A DNA stretch of 64,000 nucleotides. It comes from Nepenthes gracilis. Its lineage: Eukaryota; Streptophyta; Magnoliopsida; Caryophyllales; Nepenthaceae. Shown in pieces: positions 49,688 through 60,089 of this stretch (position 1 is its first letter; every line of letters starts with the position of its first letter). A program made the position numbers and the translations under genes. Below the pieces are notes generated by a model. It ran no database searches and had not been told where the DNA came from. It saw only the letters and a program-made list of their open reading frames with translations. The stretch lies in assembly GCA_033239525.1 (NCBI GenBank), contig BSYO01000003.1, positions 8,550,001 to 8,614,000 on the forward strand. Reading direction: 5' to 3'.

Positions 49688-50926
49688 TGTTGCGTTTCAG
49701 ATTTTGCGGTCCGGTGCAACACAAATGTTAAGGGGTGCAAAAATGCAGAGAGGGAGAGAAAGACACCAGGGTTTACGTGAAAAACCTCCTTCTTAAATGA
49801 GGAGAAAAAACCACAAGGCTCAAGGGCCTGGAAGATGTTTCACTATGGATGAAAGAGTTACCAAATACAAGTTTGTGGGAATGTCTTCCCTTTCTCTTCC
49901 TAGTCTTTCTCCCTTGAAAGCTCTCTCATTTCTTGGATCTCAAGAACGTTTTTCTTCTCGCCTGGAGAGAGGAGAAAAGTCCCGAAAGAAGGAGGAAGAA
50001 GCCCCTTTTTAGAGTCTTTGCTAGGTATTTATAGGAAAAAATTATGCCGTTGGGGAGAGGATACGTGGCAGCCAGCGTATAGCCGGGAGGCTGTCCACCT
50101 GCCCTGTAGGCTGCGTCTGGCGCGCCTGACACCTGGGCTGCTGGTGTGGTGTGTCAGGGGCACCTGTCACTATACTTGTGGATGCGACGCCTGCTCTGCG
50201 GATACGGCGTGTCAGGGACGCCAACCATGCAGATACGGCGTGTCAGGAGCCGTTTGGATTCTTCATGATGGCGCGTGCTTCTTGGTAATGGTGAAGTTGC
50301 TTAGTTGGTGATTATGGCCGTGTATGAAATAGTCCTCGTCCTTGTGTGGCGTGCCTTATCCATTTGTGAGTTTGCGGATTCATTGAAGGATACAGCTCTT
50401 AGACGTTAACTGCTTTCTTAGTGGTTTGGAGGATCTTTGGTTCCTTGTGAGGGGTCCTCGGGTCTTTTCTGACTTCTTAGACTAATCTAAGATCTGAAGG
50501 AACCTCTGAGGTCCTTGAGCTTCTTGGTCACTGCGAGCCAACTGTATCGACATACTTGGTCATTTTGGCTTCTTGTACAGAGACGTAAAGGCTGTTCTCG
50601 TCTGTTAGAAGGTCATCTGGTCCTTCTCCTAGTCCTCGTATTTGTGGGGATAGTGTTCTTGGATGCTTCTTGGGTTTTCTGGATGACGTCAGCCCCTCGC
50701 GGCGTCCTTGAGCTCCTTTTGGTTAAATGGGCCTCTCGAACTTTCGTCGCCACTTGGGCTTCTGGGACACTAGCCCACGTTCTCGGGCTTGTGAGGCCAA
50801 TTTAGCTTAAGGAACTAAATTGGGCTTTTGGTCATCACGGGCCAGTCTGTCCTCTTGATTCGTGGTCGTGACTTTGGGCCTCTTCTTGGGGCCGTGTTTT
50901 ATGGGTCTTTATATTGGGACCCAACA
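49688..50926 (-). repeat. 3' LTR of element B
   Basis: 1239 bases, TGTTG...CAACA. The minus-strand start TGTTGGGTCCCAATAT resembles LTR A. Minus-strand TATA box CCTATAAATACC at 50024-50035. By eye the two LTRs agree at over 90% of positions. Confidence 0.93.
50024..50035 (-). promoter_or_regulatory. TATA box of element B LTR
   Basis: CCTATAAATACC. The copy in the other LTR (about 52953-52964) has one substitution (CCTATGAATACC), which would weaken the promoter that drives the element itself. Confidence 0.55.
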
Positions 50927-50940
50927 TAGCCTCCCATGCC
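50927..50940 (-). other. Polypurine tract of element B
   Basis: GGCATGGGAGGCTA on the minus strand, immediately before the 3' LTR. Confidence 0.8.
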
Positions 50941-51480
50941 AAAGGGTTCGAGGTCCTCGACCGTTTGGCATGTCGTTACAGCACTTCCTGGCAAGTTGAC
51001 ATTTTTCTTGCAACAGTTTGTCCGTGCGCGCTATGGCCTGAGAAGGACGTCCCTGGGGAGGTAAGAACATGGCTGTCCACCTTTAGGTTTAGGCTTTTAG
51101 CGATGCTAGTCCGAGACCGTTTGTATCCTCAAAGAAAATACGGTGTCAAGTTTGGTGAAGAAGTGTCTTAGAGCTTCTTTTGAATCCAAGACCTTTCCAG
51201 CGCCGTCGTTTCGGCTTCTGCAGAGCATTAAATGCTGGATTGACGGGCTAACAGGCGCCTTGGGAAGGCAAGGCCACAATTTCTTTGAGGCGAATGGCCG
51301 AGCGACGCGTGGCGAAGGGCAATGAGTGCGCCTTTTTTGAATTTCAAAAATATTAATAGGCCTTCTTGTTCCCAGCTCCCCATTTCTACGTCTGCTTTCG
51401 TTTTCTTTTCCAAGTTTGCTCTTCACGTTCTGAAGCCTTTGTTCTTCGTTCTTCTTCTACCCTTTTTCTTCTCATTTTCC

Positions 51481-51808
51481 ATGGCGCCTGGAGTAAAGGA
51501 TATTGCTTCCTCCAGGACGCTCGGCAGGCTCGAGAAGATTCAAGAACGGTATAGGATCCTTAATTCCATAGCCATGATGGTTCCGGACTCCTGTGAGATG
51601 GCATGGTGCCCACTAGACGGGTTTATTACCGTATACGAAGTCCATCTCAAGGGTGGGCTTTGGTATCCTATGCCGGAGGAGCTCTACGAAATCATGAGGG
51701 GTCTTGGAGTTTTCTTTGCCAGGCTTCGACCAAATGAAATCAGGTATTTGGTTTCTTTATACATTTTGCCCGTTGCCATAAGGAAGCTGCTGGACGCACT
51801 TATGGTCA
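51481..51808 (+). pseudogene. Element B antisense ORF (PF04195-like N-terminus, truncated)
   Basis: Antisense to the element. The ATG at 51481 opens MAPGVKDIASSRTLGRLEKI. GFITVYEVHLKGGLWYPMPE follows at about 51619-51680, then LGVFFARLRPNEIRYLVSLY. These match element A (GFITVYEHHLRGGF, ARLHPNALRYPYL) and element C (GYITVYEAHLR). After about 51805 the frame runs on to 52017 but through reverse-complemented gag, so that tail is an artefact of the deletion. The ORF therefore keeps only about 108 native residues. An A/T-rich TATA-like ATTAATAGG lies near 51350. Confidence 0.75.
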
Positions 51809-51811
51809 AGG

Positions 51812-52540
51812 TTATATTTCGCTTAGGAAACGGTCGAGATAGCCCTCTGATGCCAGCCTTTCAACCTCCAGCCGTAGCGTCCTACAGTCCTCGGTGTCAT
51901 GGCCACGACTGCAATGGTAATGGCAGTATTCCCACTGGTCACCTCCATCTGGGTTTTTCAATACCTTGGGCCATTTCAAGAACTCCTCGTTTCGGATCTG
52001 CCTCAGGATGCTGGTGAGTGACTCGCTCAAAGCAGGCGGGCCTGATGGCTCATTTCTTCCAAGGACAATTCGTTCGGGCTCGTTTCGCCAGGATGGTCCT
52101 TGGGACTTCAGCTGGCTGACAACTCTTCTTTTTCCTTCCCCTATCCTCGGGGACAGGGGATCTTCTCTGTCCTCCGGCTTGCTTGCTTCGCCGGTCTTGG
52201 GTCCGAATACCATCTTCTAGAGCCTCTTGAGCTCTCTCTTCGTTGGGGACCGGGTCATGGACTTCTTTTTGTTGAGGTAATCCCTCAATACGCTAGGAGT
52301 TTGCGCAGCTTGTCGCTTCTCCTGAGACGCTGTTGTCCGCGAAGTTTCAGGATGTGCTCTCCTGGACTGCTCGTCCACCTTCGCGTGGAGGGTGTGGACT
52401 GCTCTCGAGAGGCTGTCCACCTTCTTTACCAGTTCCCGCACACTAGCGCTCGGGCGGCTACTTGTCGTGCTGCTTGATGGGAGGCACCTGCTGAAGGGTC
52501 CCACTTCTCAGGCAGACGTGCTGGCTTGCTTGTTCACCAT
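51812..52540 (-). pseudogene. Element B gag (two in-frame stops)
   Basis: The ATG at 52540 opens MVNKQASTSA, like MVNTRAQ in element C. Stops at 52510-52508 and 52219-52217 interrupt an otherwise single frame. The N-terminal half is Ser/Thr-rich with a short helix (VRELVKKVDSLSRAVHTLH). The C-terminal half holds FLKWPKVLKN and the zinc-knuckle-like YCHYHCSRGHDTEDCRTL, then EGYLDRFL. The Cys/His set is intact here, unlike C. The capsid core seen in C (THLSLQG) is absent, so a second internal deletion is likely near 52219. Confidence 0.85.
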
Positions 52541-52597
52541 TTTTGGTGTGTTGGTTATTCTGTGATGGCAGGAAGCGACGATCTTTTTGTTACGCGT

Positions 52598-52615
52598 TCC
52601 CACAGACGGCGCCAA
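52598..52615 (-). other. Primer-binding site of element B
   Basis: Minus-strand TTGGCGCCGTCTGTGGGA directly follows the 5' LTR. Identical to element A over 16 bases. Confidence 0.85.
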
Positions 52616-53854
52616 TGTTGCATTCCAGATTTTGGGGTCCGATGTAACACAACTGTTAAGGGGTTCGAAAATGCAGAGAGGGAGAGAAAGACACCAGGGT
52701 TTACGTGGAAAACCTCCTTCTTAAATGAGGAGCAAAAACCACAAGGCTCAAGGGCCTAGAAGATGTTTAACTGTTGATGAAAGAGTTACAAAATACAAGT
52801 TTGTGGGAATATCTTCCCTTTCTCTTCCTAGTCTTTCTCCCTTGAAAGCTCTCTCCTTTCTTGGATCTCAAGAACGTTTTTCTTCTCGCCTGGAGAGAGG
52901 AGAAAAGTCCCGGAAGAAGGAGGAAGAAGCCCCTTTTTTAGAGTCTTTGCTAGGTATTCATAGGAAAAATTATGCCGTTGGGGAGAGGACACGTGGCAGC
53001 CAGCGTATGGCCGGGAGGCTGTCCACCTGCCCCGTAGGCTGCGTCATGCGCGCTTTGCCACCTGCCTCTTTGGTGTGGTGTGTCAGGGGTACCTGTCACT
53101 AGCCCTGTGGATGCGGCGCCTGCTCTACGGATATTGCGTGTCAGGGACACCAGCCATGCAGATACGGCGTGTCAGGAGCCGTTTGGATTTTTTATGATGA
53201 CGCATACTTCTTGGTAATGGTGAAGTTGCTTAGTTGACGCTCACGGCCGTGTATGAGGTAGTCATCGTCCTTGTGTGACGTGCCTTATCCCTTTGTGAGT
53301 TCGCGAACTCATTGGAGGATACAGCTCTTAGACGTTAACTACTTTCTTAGTCGTTTGGAGGATCTTTGGTTCCTTGTGAGGGGTCCTCGGGTCTTTTCTG
53401 ACTTCTTGGACTAATCTGAGATCTGAAGGAACGTCTGAGGTCCTCGGGCTTTTGGTCACTACGAGCTAACTGTATCGACAAACTTGGTCATTTTGACTTC
53501 TTGTACGGAGACGTCAAGGCTGTCCTCATCTATTAGAAGGTCCTTTAGTCCTTCTCCTAGTCCTCGTATTTATGGGGATAGGGTTCTCAGACGCTTCTTG
53601 GGTTTTCTGGATGACGTCAGCCCCTCGCGGCGTCCTTGAGCTCCCTTTGGTTAAATGGGCCTCTCGGACTCTCGTCGCCACTTGGGTTTCTGGGATATTA
53701 GCCCACGTTCTCAGGCTTATTAGGCCAATTTAGCTTAAGGAACTAAATTGGGATTTTGGTCATCATGGGCCAGTCTATCCTCTTGGTTCGTGGTCGTGAT
53801 TTTGGGCCTCTTCTTTGAGCCGTGTTTTATGGGCCATTATATTGGGACCCAACA
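52616..53854 (-). repeat. 5' LTR of element B
   Basis: 1239 bases, TGTTG...CAACA, followed by GATGT. Equal in length to the other LTR and differing by scattered substitutions, many of them C/T or G/A. Confidence 0.93.
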
Positions 53855-53859
53855 GATGT
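53855..53859. repeat. Target-site duplication GATGT (right copy of element B)
   Basis: Matches 49683-49687. Confidence 0.9.
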
Positions 53860-54313
53860 TTTTTTAATAAATATTTTAGATTTGAATAGGTACTTATATT
53901 ATTTAAAAGTTAGATAGAGTTTAATTCTATTAGGTCATATGTTCGCTATTTAATTTATAATTTATGATGTTGTTTTGACATTTGTATGCTATGTCATGAT
54001 ATCTGGGCTACTTAATCTTTAATTATTTATGAATAATTAATATTATTATTGATATATTTATTTATTACCTACACGTATTGAAGTCATGATAGATATTATC
54101 TTAGCTAGGTTGATATCTCAATATTAACCCATCAGATTGACACTCGTTTGCCCTGATATGACTGGCTTTTGGTGGTCAACTTTCAACAATTCACACATTT
54201 TAATATTGCAAAATTTTAATGATCCAAACTATTCTAAGAGTCTAAAATGTTCAAGTTCAAATCTACCTATTTAGGTGATTGACAAATCAATACTTATCCT
54301 TCCATATTACTAT
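53860..54313. other. AT-rich DNA between elements B and C
   Basis: No coding signal. The five bases before element C are ACTAT; the matching TSD would lie beyond the window. Confidence 0.5.
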
Positions 54314-54433
54314 TGATGGGTACACTAATAATGGGCTGGCCCAAAGAAAGGTCAACGGAAGCCCAGAGAGGCCAGTCAACATTTCTGACGGCTCAGTAGG
54401 AAGATGGGCCCAGAAACAGGAAAGCCCGAAGAC

Positions 54434-54791
54434 GGTCAACGTAGGCGTTGACCGTCCTGGCGGCCAACTTACTCACAAGCGGTCAACTCAGCGTTGACCA
54501 GTTTGTTGGGCCTTTAGAGGCTTTGCAACAGTGATTGGCCTATTCCATTCTGGCCCACAGCCCATTAGTTGATCGCCAGCCGCTCTCCCTCTGTTCTCCA
54601 CGAGGGCGGCCAACACTCTGACGGTCAACTCGGACGTTGACCGACTGCACCCCATACATTGGGCCCAAAAGGGCTCTTCTACAATATTGGGCCTGGCTCA
54701 CTCAGGCCCAAAGCCCATCTAGAGGCCAACGACGGACGCCTTTCATGAGGGCGGCCAACACGCACGCAGACGGTCAACCCAGGCGTTGACC
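54434..54791. promoter_or_regulatory. Four inverted W-box pairs in LTR C U3
   Basis: GGTCAAC/GTTGACC pairs at 54434-54453, 54481-54499, 54623-54642 and 54772-54791, with single GTCAAC motifs at 54351 and 54376. TTGACC/TTGACT is the WRKY W-box core. The pair spacing is 5-6 bases inside each palindrome. They lie 370-730 bases upstream of the TATA-like box. WRKY control is inference from the motif. Confidence 0.6.
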
Positions 54792-55159
54792 GTCCGCGTT
54801 TTACACATTGGGCCCCAAGAAGCCTTTCAACAGTAACGGGCCTGACCCGTTTAGGCTCACCAGTCATAAGAGGTCAAACACGATCCTCCAAGGATATTCC
54901 ACGATCTCAAAAGAAATATCAACAAGATTGGCGCCCTTCAAATAAGGAAGGCGCCAGATCCTCCCAACTCCTTGCCAGCCAAGGAACCTCAACGGTAATA
55001 TGCTGGGAAGGAAAGAAGCTAACTTGGAAAGTGGTTGGCCGCCTCAGAAGGAAACAATTCTCCACAATTGGGCAACAAGCATCAGCCTCCAAAAGGAATG
55101 CCAGCAGCAGATCATAGGGACGATCACTCCTTCCAAAAAAGGGGGATCGTCATCTTTGC

Positions 55160-55168
55160 CATAAAAGA
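55160..55168 (+). promoter_or_regulatory. TATA-like box of LTR C
   Basis: CATAAAAGA, at the LTR position equivalent to the TATATAAG and TATAAAA boxes of the two solo LTRs. Confidence 0.5.
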
Positions 55169-55691
55169 GGCCCTAGATCCACCATCCAGGGCATGCTTTC
55201 TTGAATGCTTTTCTCCATACTTGCAAACGCACAGGCTCCCTTGGATACTTTCATTCAGGCTTTCATTGACGTTTTCTGAGAAGCTTTCACTCGCACAAGA
55301 AAACCCTAAGTGCTTTGAGAAACAAGTTCTGGTTCCCAGCAGCCAAAACTCTCAAACACAATCAAACTCCAAGGCAACGAACGAATCTTCACACTCGTTC
55401 TTTGCCTTCCCACCATCCAGATACGAGAAAGGACCTGCGTCTTTCTGACATCTGGAACAAGACACTTTCTCCTCCTCTACCATTGCTCTCTCTCTCTCTA
55501 TTTTCAGTTCCTTCCATTGAAGGCTGTTTACTGACTTGAGCGTCGGAGTGTTTTCGGTGGGATTACCTCCCGCCGTTAACGCTGACCTCTTGTTCGTTTT
55601 AGTGGTGTGCAGGATTCGTACTCAGTGAACGGAGCCGATTCACATCATCCCGAGAATCCGAACTGCTGAAGTCGGATCAGCAGACGCATCA

Positions 55692-55710
55692 TTGGCGCCA
55701 AATCTCGTAG
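55692..55710 (+). other. Primer-binding site of element C
   Basis: TTGGCGCCAAATCTCG directly after the LTR. Shares TTGGCGCC with A and B, then diverges. Confidence 0.75.
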
Positions 55711-55778
55711 GAAGCGCTTACGAAAAGCCTACCACAAAAAAACCGCACAAACTCTCTCTGTCGCCTTCTGCTTCAACA

Positions 55779-57356
55779 ATGGTGAACACGAGAGCACAGG
55801 CTAGCGACCCCGTTAGAGATGCTGCTAACCCCGACCAGGGCCATGCTGCTGATGTCCTGGTCAACGGGGCCACAGGCAAAATTCCACCGCCTTACATTCG
55901 ACAACGGTGGAGGAGATGATGCAAAGCATCGCCTACGCAAGCGCTAAATGTGCGCGAAAGAACAACAATAACAAGCGGCTCCACCAGCCGTCATTCCCGC
56001 TCCTGCCACCAAAAAAGGTGTCTAGAGGAAGAAGAAGCCAGCCAAGAGGCCCGTAAAAGCTGAAAATAACCTGGTTCCAGGGTCCTCCCGCGTTCCTGGC
56101 CAGAATAGGCCAATGGAACGCTCCGGGAGTACGTCTCCAACAGAAAGCCCAGAAAGGAGAAATCCTCGATACTCTCGGGCAGAAGATCGCCACACAGTCT
56201 AGGAGCGAGCCTCCAGGACTGCCAGATCCACAGGAGGCACCTGGAGGCTGGCCTTGGGGCAAGACGGAGTTGAGGAATTTCCTCAACTCCAAGAGATCAG
56301 CGAACGCCACTCGCGCCAATCCGTGAGTGGACCAAATCTGGAACCACGTATTCCAGAATGACGAGCGCGCCATCGACTTGGACAGGTCTCCTTTCACTGT
56401 AGAAATCTTGAGCCGTCCACTACCGTCCAAGTTTAAAATGCCGTCCCTTGACTTATACGATGGGGGCAGTGATCCGGTTGACCACCTGGATCACTTCCAC
56501 ACTCATCTAAGTCTACAAGGGCGAGAAGACTCAGCGATGTGCCATTTGCTTCCCGCTCACGGCAAGGGAGACGCTTAATCTGGTTTCACCATCTCCCTTC
56601 GAGCTCTGCACAGATTTCCGTGAACTCACGGACCTCATCCTGGCTCAGTATGCATCGAGCCGACGGGAATAGAAACAGCCGTGGCACCTCTCCCACATAA
56701 AGCAGAAATCGGGAGAGAACCCACGGCGCTTCCTGGATCGTTTCGTGGCTGAGGCCAGAAGGATTCCTAGGATTACTGAGGAGATGAAGTTGGGCAGCTT
56801 CATCTTAGCACCGACTTACGAAGATTTCTTCAAGCACTTGGCCCACAAAAATCTCCAAACATTTCGCGAGGCAGAATCCATTACCAGGGCCTACGCTGCT
56901 GCAGAAGAGGCCAACGAGGCAAAACGTCCAAAACGGACGGATCAGCCTCGGCCAATCCTGGAGAAGGAAAAAGAAAGTTCGCGGGCGGAGAACACCCCCG
57001 CCAGAAACAGCGCCGGACTGGGCCCTTAGAATGCAGAGACTACGAGCCCAACACTTTCACACCCTTGACAGACACGTGCTCCAATGTTCTAATGCAGATC
57101 CGTGGAGAAAAGTTTTTCAAGTGGCCAAAGACACTGAAGAAAGACTCTGAAAATCAGTCCAAGTACTTTGACTTTCATCGCTCTGCTGGCCACTCGACCA
57201 AAGACTGTAAGACGCTGCAGAGGGAAATCGAAGACTTGATCCGCAGAGGACACCTCACCCGATTTGTCAAGGGACTCGGGAGAACTCGGGGAGCGGGTGA
57301 TGAAGAGGGCGAGGCAGACGCCTCCCGGAACCAGTTGCAAGCGGGGAGTAGTTAAT
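55779..57356 (+). pseudogene. Element C gag
   Basis: The ATG at 55779 opens MVNTRAQASDPVRDA; the frame breaks near 55917. The capsid piece at 56435-56575 reads MPSLDLYDGGSDPVDHLDHF and THLSLQG, then stops after HGKGDA. A further piece runs from 56745 (RFVAEARRI-like context, HKNLQTFREAESITRAYAAA). The C-terminal frame 57065-57355 carries GEKFFKWPKTLKKD and the knuckle-like YFDFHRSAGHSTKDC. There Phe replaces the first Cys (element B has YCHYH), so metal binding is probably lost. GHLTRFVKG follows. At least three interruptions. Confidence 0.85.
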
Positions 57357-58049
57357 ATGGTCACCACCCGACCTGCCAGGAGCCCGGAGGACAGCAAGGA
57401 GCAGCAGACTAGGAGGAAAAAGCAGCGCACGGTAGACAACGTCATTAGCTTTAGTGATTGTGACTCGAACCATGTAATCTCCCCTCATGCTGACCCCCTT
57501 GTAATCTCGGCTCTCGTTTCAGATGGTACTTCAGACTACCAGCTGAAGCGAGTCTTTATTAATAATGGTAGCTCTAAAGACTTGTTTTACTTGGGACGCG
57601 TTCTTTAGATTAGGCCTAAAAGAATCAACTAAAACTCTTTGAAGGACCTTTATACGGCCTTGACAATGAATGAAGGTGCCCGTTCAAGGGACAATCCAAT
57701 CGAAGTCACCACAGGCACCTACCCAAAAACAGCAAGTCGCATGCTAACCTTTCTAGTGGTTGATCTGCCCTCTGTTTACAACGCGATACTAGGCAGGCCG
57801 TGCCTAACGGCGTTTGGGGCAGTCACGTCAATTCCACACCTTAAAGTAAAATTCCCAACGCCCTACGGCGTCGGAGAAGTTCTGGGAGATCAGGTCACTG
57901 GGCGGACCTGTTACATGGCCCAGATTGCCCCCAGTGGCAGAACTAGCACGGTGGGAGAACTCGATCACCGAGACGAGACCACCTTACGAGAGGCGCGGCC
58001 TGGTGAAGCCCACGGATCTGGTCCCACTTTGGACAGGAGAACCGGATAA
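57357..58049 (+). pseudogene. Element C aspartic protease (active-site Asp to Asn)
   Basis: The frame from 57264 carries VISPHADPLVISALV and KRVFINNGSSKDLFY; the family motif at this place is IDNGSS, so the catalytic Asp codon is AAT (57561-57563), giving Asn. A stop follows at 57606. The next frame (57639-58049) holds LVVDLPSVYNAILGRPCLT and VKFPTPYGVGEVLGDQ. Protease would process Gag-Pol. The D-to-N change alone would abolish activity, since aspartic protease dimers need that residue. Confidence 0.88.
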
Positions 58050-58059
58050 GTGTGTCAGT

Positions 58060-59048
58060 TGGTGGCTCACTCCATCGCCACTACGCGATGAATTGATCGC
58101 GTTTCTACGAAGAAATTCGGACCTTTTTGCCTGGACTCCCGCGGACATGCCCGGGATTTCAGTTGAGGTGATGGTCCACAAGCTGGGCCTTGATCCAGAC
58201 CGAAAGCCGATCAGACAGAAGTGGAGGAACCACTCCATCGAAAAATTGATAGCCATTCGAGAGGAGGTGAAAAAACTGCTGGACGCGGGCTTCATTAGGG
58301 AAGTCCAGTATCCGAATTGGCTCTCAAACGTCGTCCTGGTTAAGAAGAGCAACGGAAAATGGCAAATGTGCGTCGATTTTACCGACGTCAACAAGGCCTG
58401 CCCAAAAGACAGTTTTCCCTTGCCCCGGATTGGCCTACTGGTTGATTCCACGGCAGGGCATGAGCTGCTAAGTTTCATGGACGCTTATTCGGGCTACAAC
58501 CAGATTAGAATGAGTCCAGAAGACGAGGAGCATACCTCGTTCATGACGGACCAGGGCACCTATTGCTATAGGGTCATGCCCTTCGGGTTAAAGAACGCTG
58601 GAGCACCTACCAGCGACTAGTGAACAGGATGTTTGAAAAGCAAATTGGTCGCAACATGGAGGTCTACGTCGACGACATGCTCGTCAAGAGCAGAGTCACG
58701 GGCGACCACATACGTGACCTGGAAGAGTCATTTGGGGTGCTCCGCCAGCACAAAATGAAACTAAACCCAGCCAAGTGTGTCTTCGGGGTAGCCTTGGGGA
58801 AGTTCCTGGGTTTCATCGTCTCCCAGCGGGGGATTGAGGCAAATCCAGAAAAGATTAAGGCCCTGGCTGACATGGCTCCCCCGAGAAACGTAAAGACGCG
58901 TCGGCCGATTGACCAGGGCCGGTTTCGCTGCATCTGCTTCCTCGCGAAGTCTGGAGACAAGTACCAGCCCTTCTTTAAAGCTCTGAGAGGGACAAAATCT
59001 AGCAGATTCGGTGGACGGGTGACTCACTGGACCGCCTTGATGAGTTGA
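58060..59048 (+). pseudogene. Element C reverse transcriptase (one frameshift)
   Basis: Frame 57925-58620: pre-RT linker (LFAWTPADMPGIS), NHSIEKLIAIREEVKKLLDA, GFIREVQYPNWLSNVVLVKK, CVDFTDVNKACPKDSFPLPR, FMDAYSGYNQIRM (first catalytic Asp intact) and MPFGLKNAG. A single-base loss near 58606 shifts into frame 58620-59048, with the catalytic YVDD at 58665-58676, FLGFIVSQRGIEANPEKIKA and the start of the thumb/connection. Apart from the frameshift the catalytic residues are all present. Confidence 0.93.
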
Positions 59049-59049
59049 A

Positions 59050-59990
59050 ACGATGTCGGCCAGCCCACCATTGTTAGCATCACCCAAAGACGGAGAGGAG
59101 CTGTACCTTTACTTGGCAGTGTCGGAAGAGTCCCTCAGCTCCGTCCTCGTGCCCAGGAATCCGATATCCAGCAGCCAGTCTACTATGTGAGCAAAACATT
59201 GACCGGCCCAGAAACTCGCTACCCACGCACAGAAAAAATGGCACTAGCACTTATCTTCGCAGCGTAAAAATTGAGGACATACTTTCAGGCGCATCGCATA
59301 TTGGTCCTTACGGACCAGCCGTTGAAAGGCATACTCTAAAAACCCGACGTTTCAGGGCAATTGGTAAAGTGGGCAATTGAGTTGGGCGAGTTCGACATCG
59401 AGTCGAGGCCCGGACACCGCCATAAAAGCGCAGGCTCGGCGACTTCATCGTTGAGACCACGACCCCAATTCAAGAGGAACAGCCCGCGAGAAAATAAAGA
59501 ACAGCCGGTGGGGCCCTGAATGGACACTCACGTGGGACGGATCGTCCCACGGACGATGCAATGGGGCGGGGTGATCCTAACGACCCCGATGGATTCGAGA
59601 TCAAGTATTCCCTAAAACTTGATTTCCAAATGACCAACAACGTCGTTGAGTCTGCCCCCTACTAGCTGGTTTACGATTAGCAAAGGAGTGCTGCGCGAGG
59701 GTTGGTGATCCACAACGACTCAATTAATCGTCAACGAGGTCAATGGGGGCTTTGAGGCAAACAAACCCTTCCTTGGCGGTACTGGCGAAGGTAAAGGAGG
59801 CCATCCAGGGCCCGACAAGCTGACCACCAGTTCACATTCCTCAGCCCGAAAATTGGAAGGCGGGCTGGCCGGGCTAGAGCAAGCGCTTGTCGAGAACCCA
59901 GCAATATTCGAGGGACATGCGGGGAGACCGAACGCTCCAAGCATAGAGGAACAGGGAGGCAATCAGATTTTCGATCTGTAAAGCCGGATG
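59050..59990 (+). pseudogene. Element C RNase H region, decayed
   Basis: ELYLYLAVSEESLSSVLV near 59098-59155; QPVYYVSKTLTGPETRYP near 59170-59225; KMALALIFAA then a stop; LTDQPLKGIL near 59315; VKWAIELGEFDIESRPGH near 59364-59418. These are the usual RNase H landmarks of gypsy elements. Several stops and frame changes. After 59470 the region thins into unrecognisable sequence. Confidence 0.8.
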
Positions 59991-60089
59991 ACGCCTTACC
60001 TTAGATACTTGGCCGACGGATCACTCCCAGGACACCGAAAGGGCCAAGCAAATTAAAAAACACACTGGCCGGGTACCACGTAGTTGATG

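Larger units (their letters stand above)
49688..53854 (-). mobile_element. Element B: non-autonomous Tat gypsy derivative (minus strand)
   Basis: 4167 bases flanked by the TSD GATGT (49683-49687 and 53855-53859). Two LTRs of 1239 bases each enclose a 1689-base internal region. In element orientation the order is 5' LTR (right), PBS, gag (52540 to 51812), then directly an antisense ORF piece (51481-51805), polypurine tract, 3' LTR (left). Protease, RT, RNase H and integrase are missing, removed by a deletion that joins gag to the antisense ORF at about 51808. Such a copy could move only with enzymes supplied in trans. Confidence 0.93.
54314..55691 (+). repeat. 5' LTR of element C
   Basis: 1378 bases from TGATGGGTACAC to GACGCATCA. 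Has four inverted W-box pairs in the U3 part, a TATA-like CATAAAAGA at 55160 and a leader ending in GCATCA before the PBS. The 137-residue frame at 55035-55448 is LTR sequence. Confidence 0.88.

Noticed and set aside
51322..52017. 231-residue protein on plus
   Set aside because: Only the part from the ATG at 51481 to about 51805 is native antisense ORF; the rest is upstream leader or reverse-complemented gag.
55035..55448. 137-residue ORF in LTR C
   Set aside because: Spans the promoter and leader of the LTR and is not conserved in the solo LTR copies.
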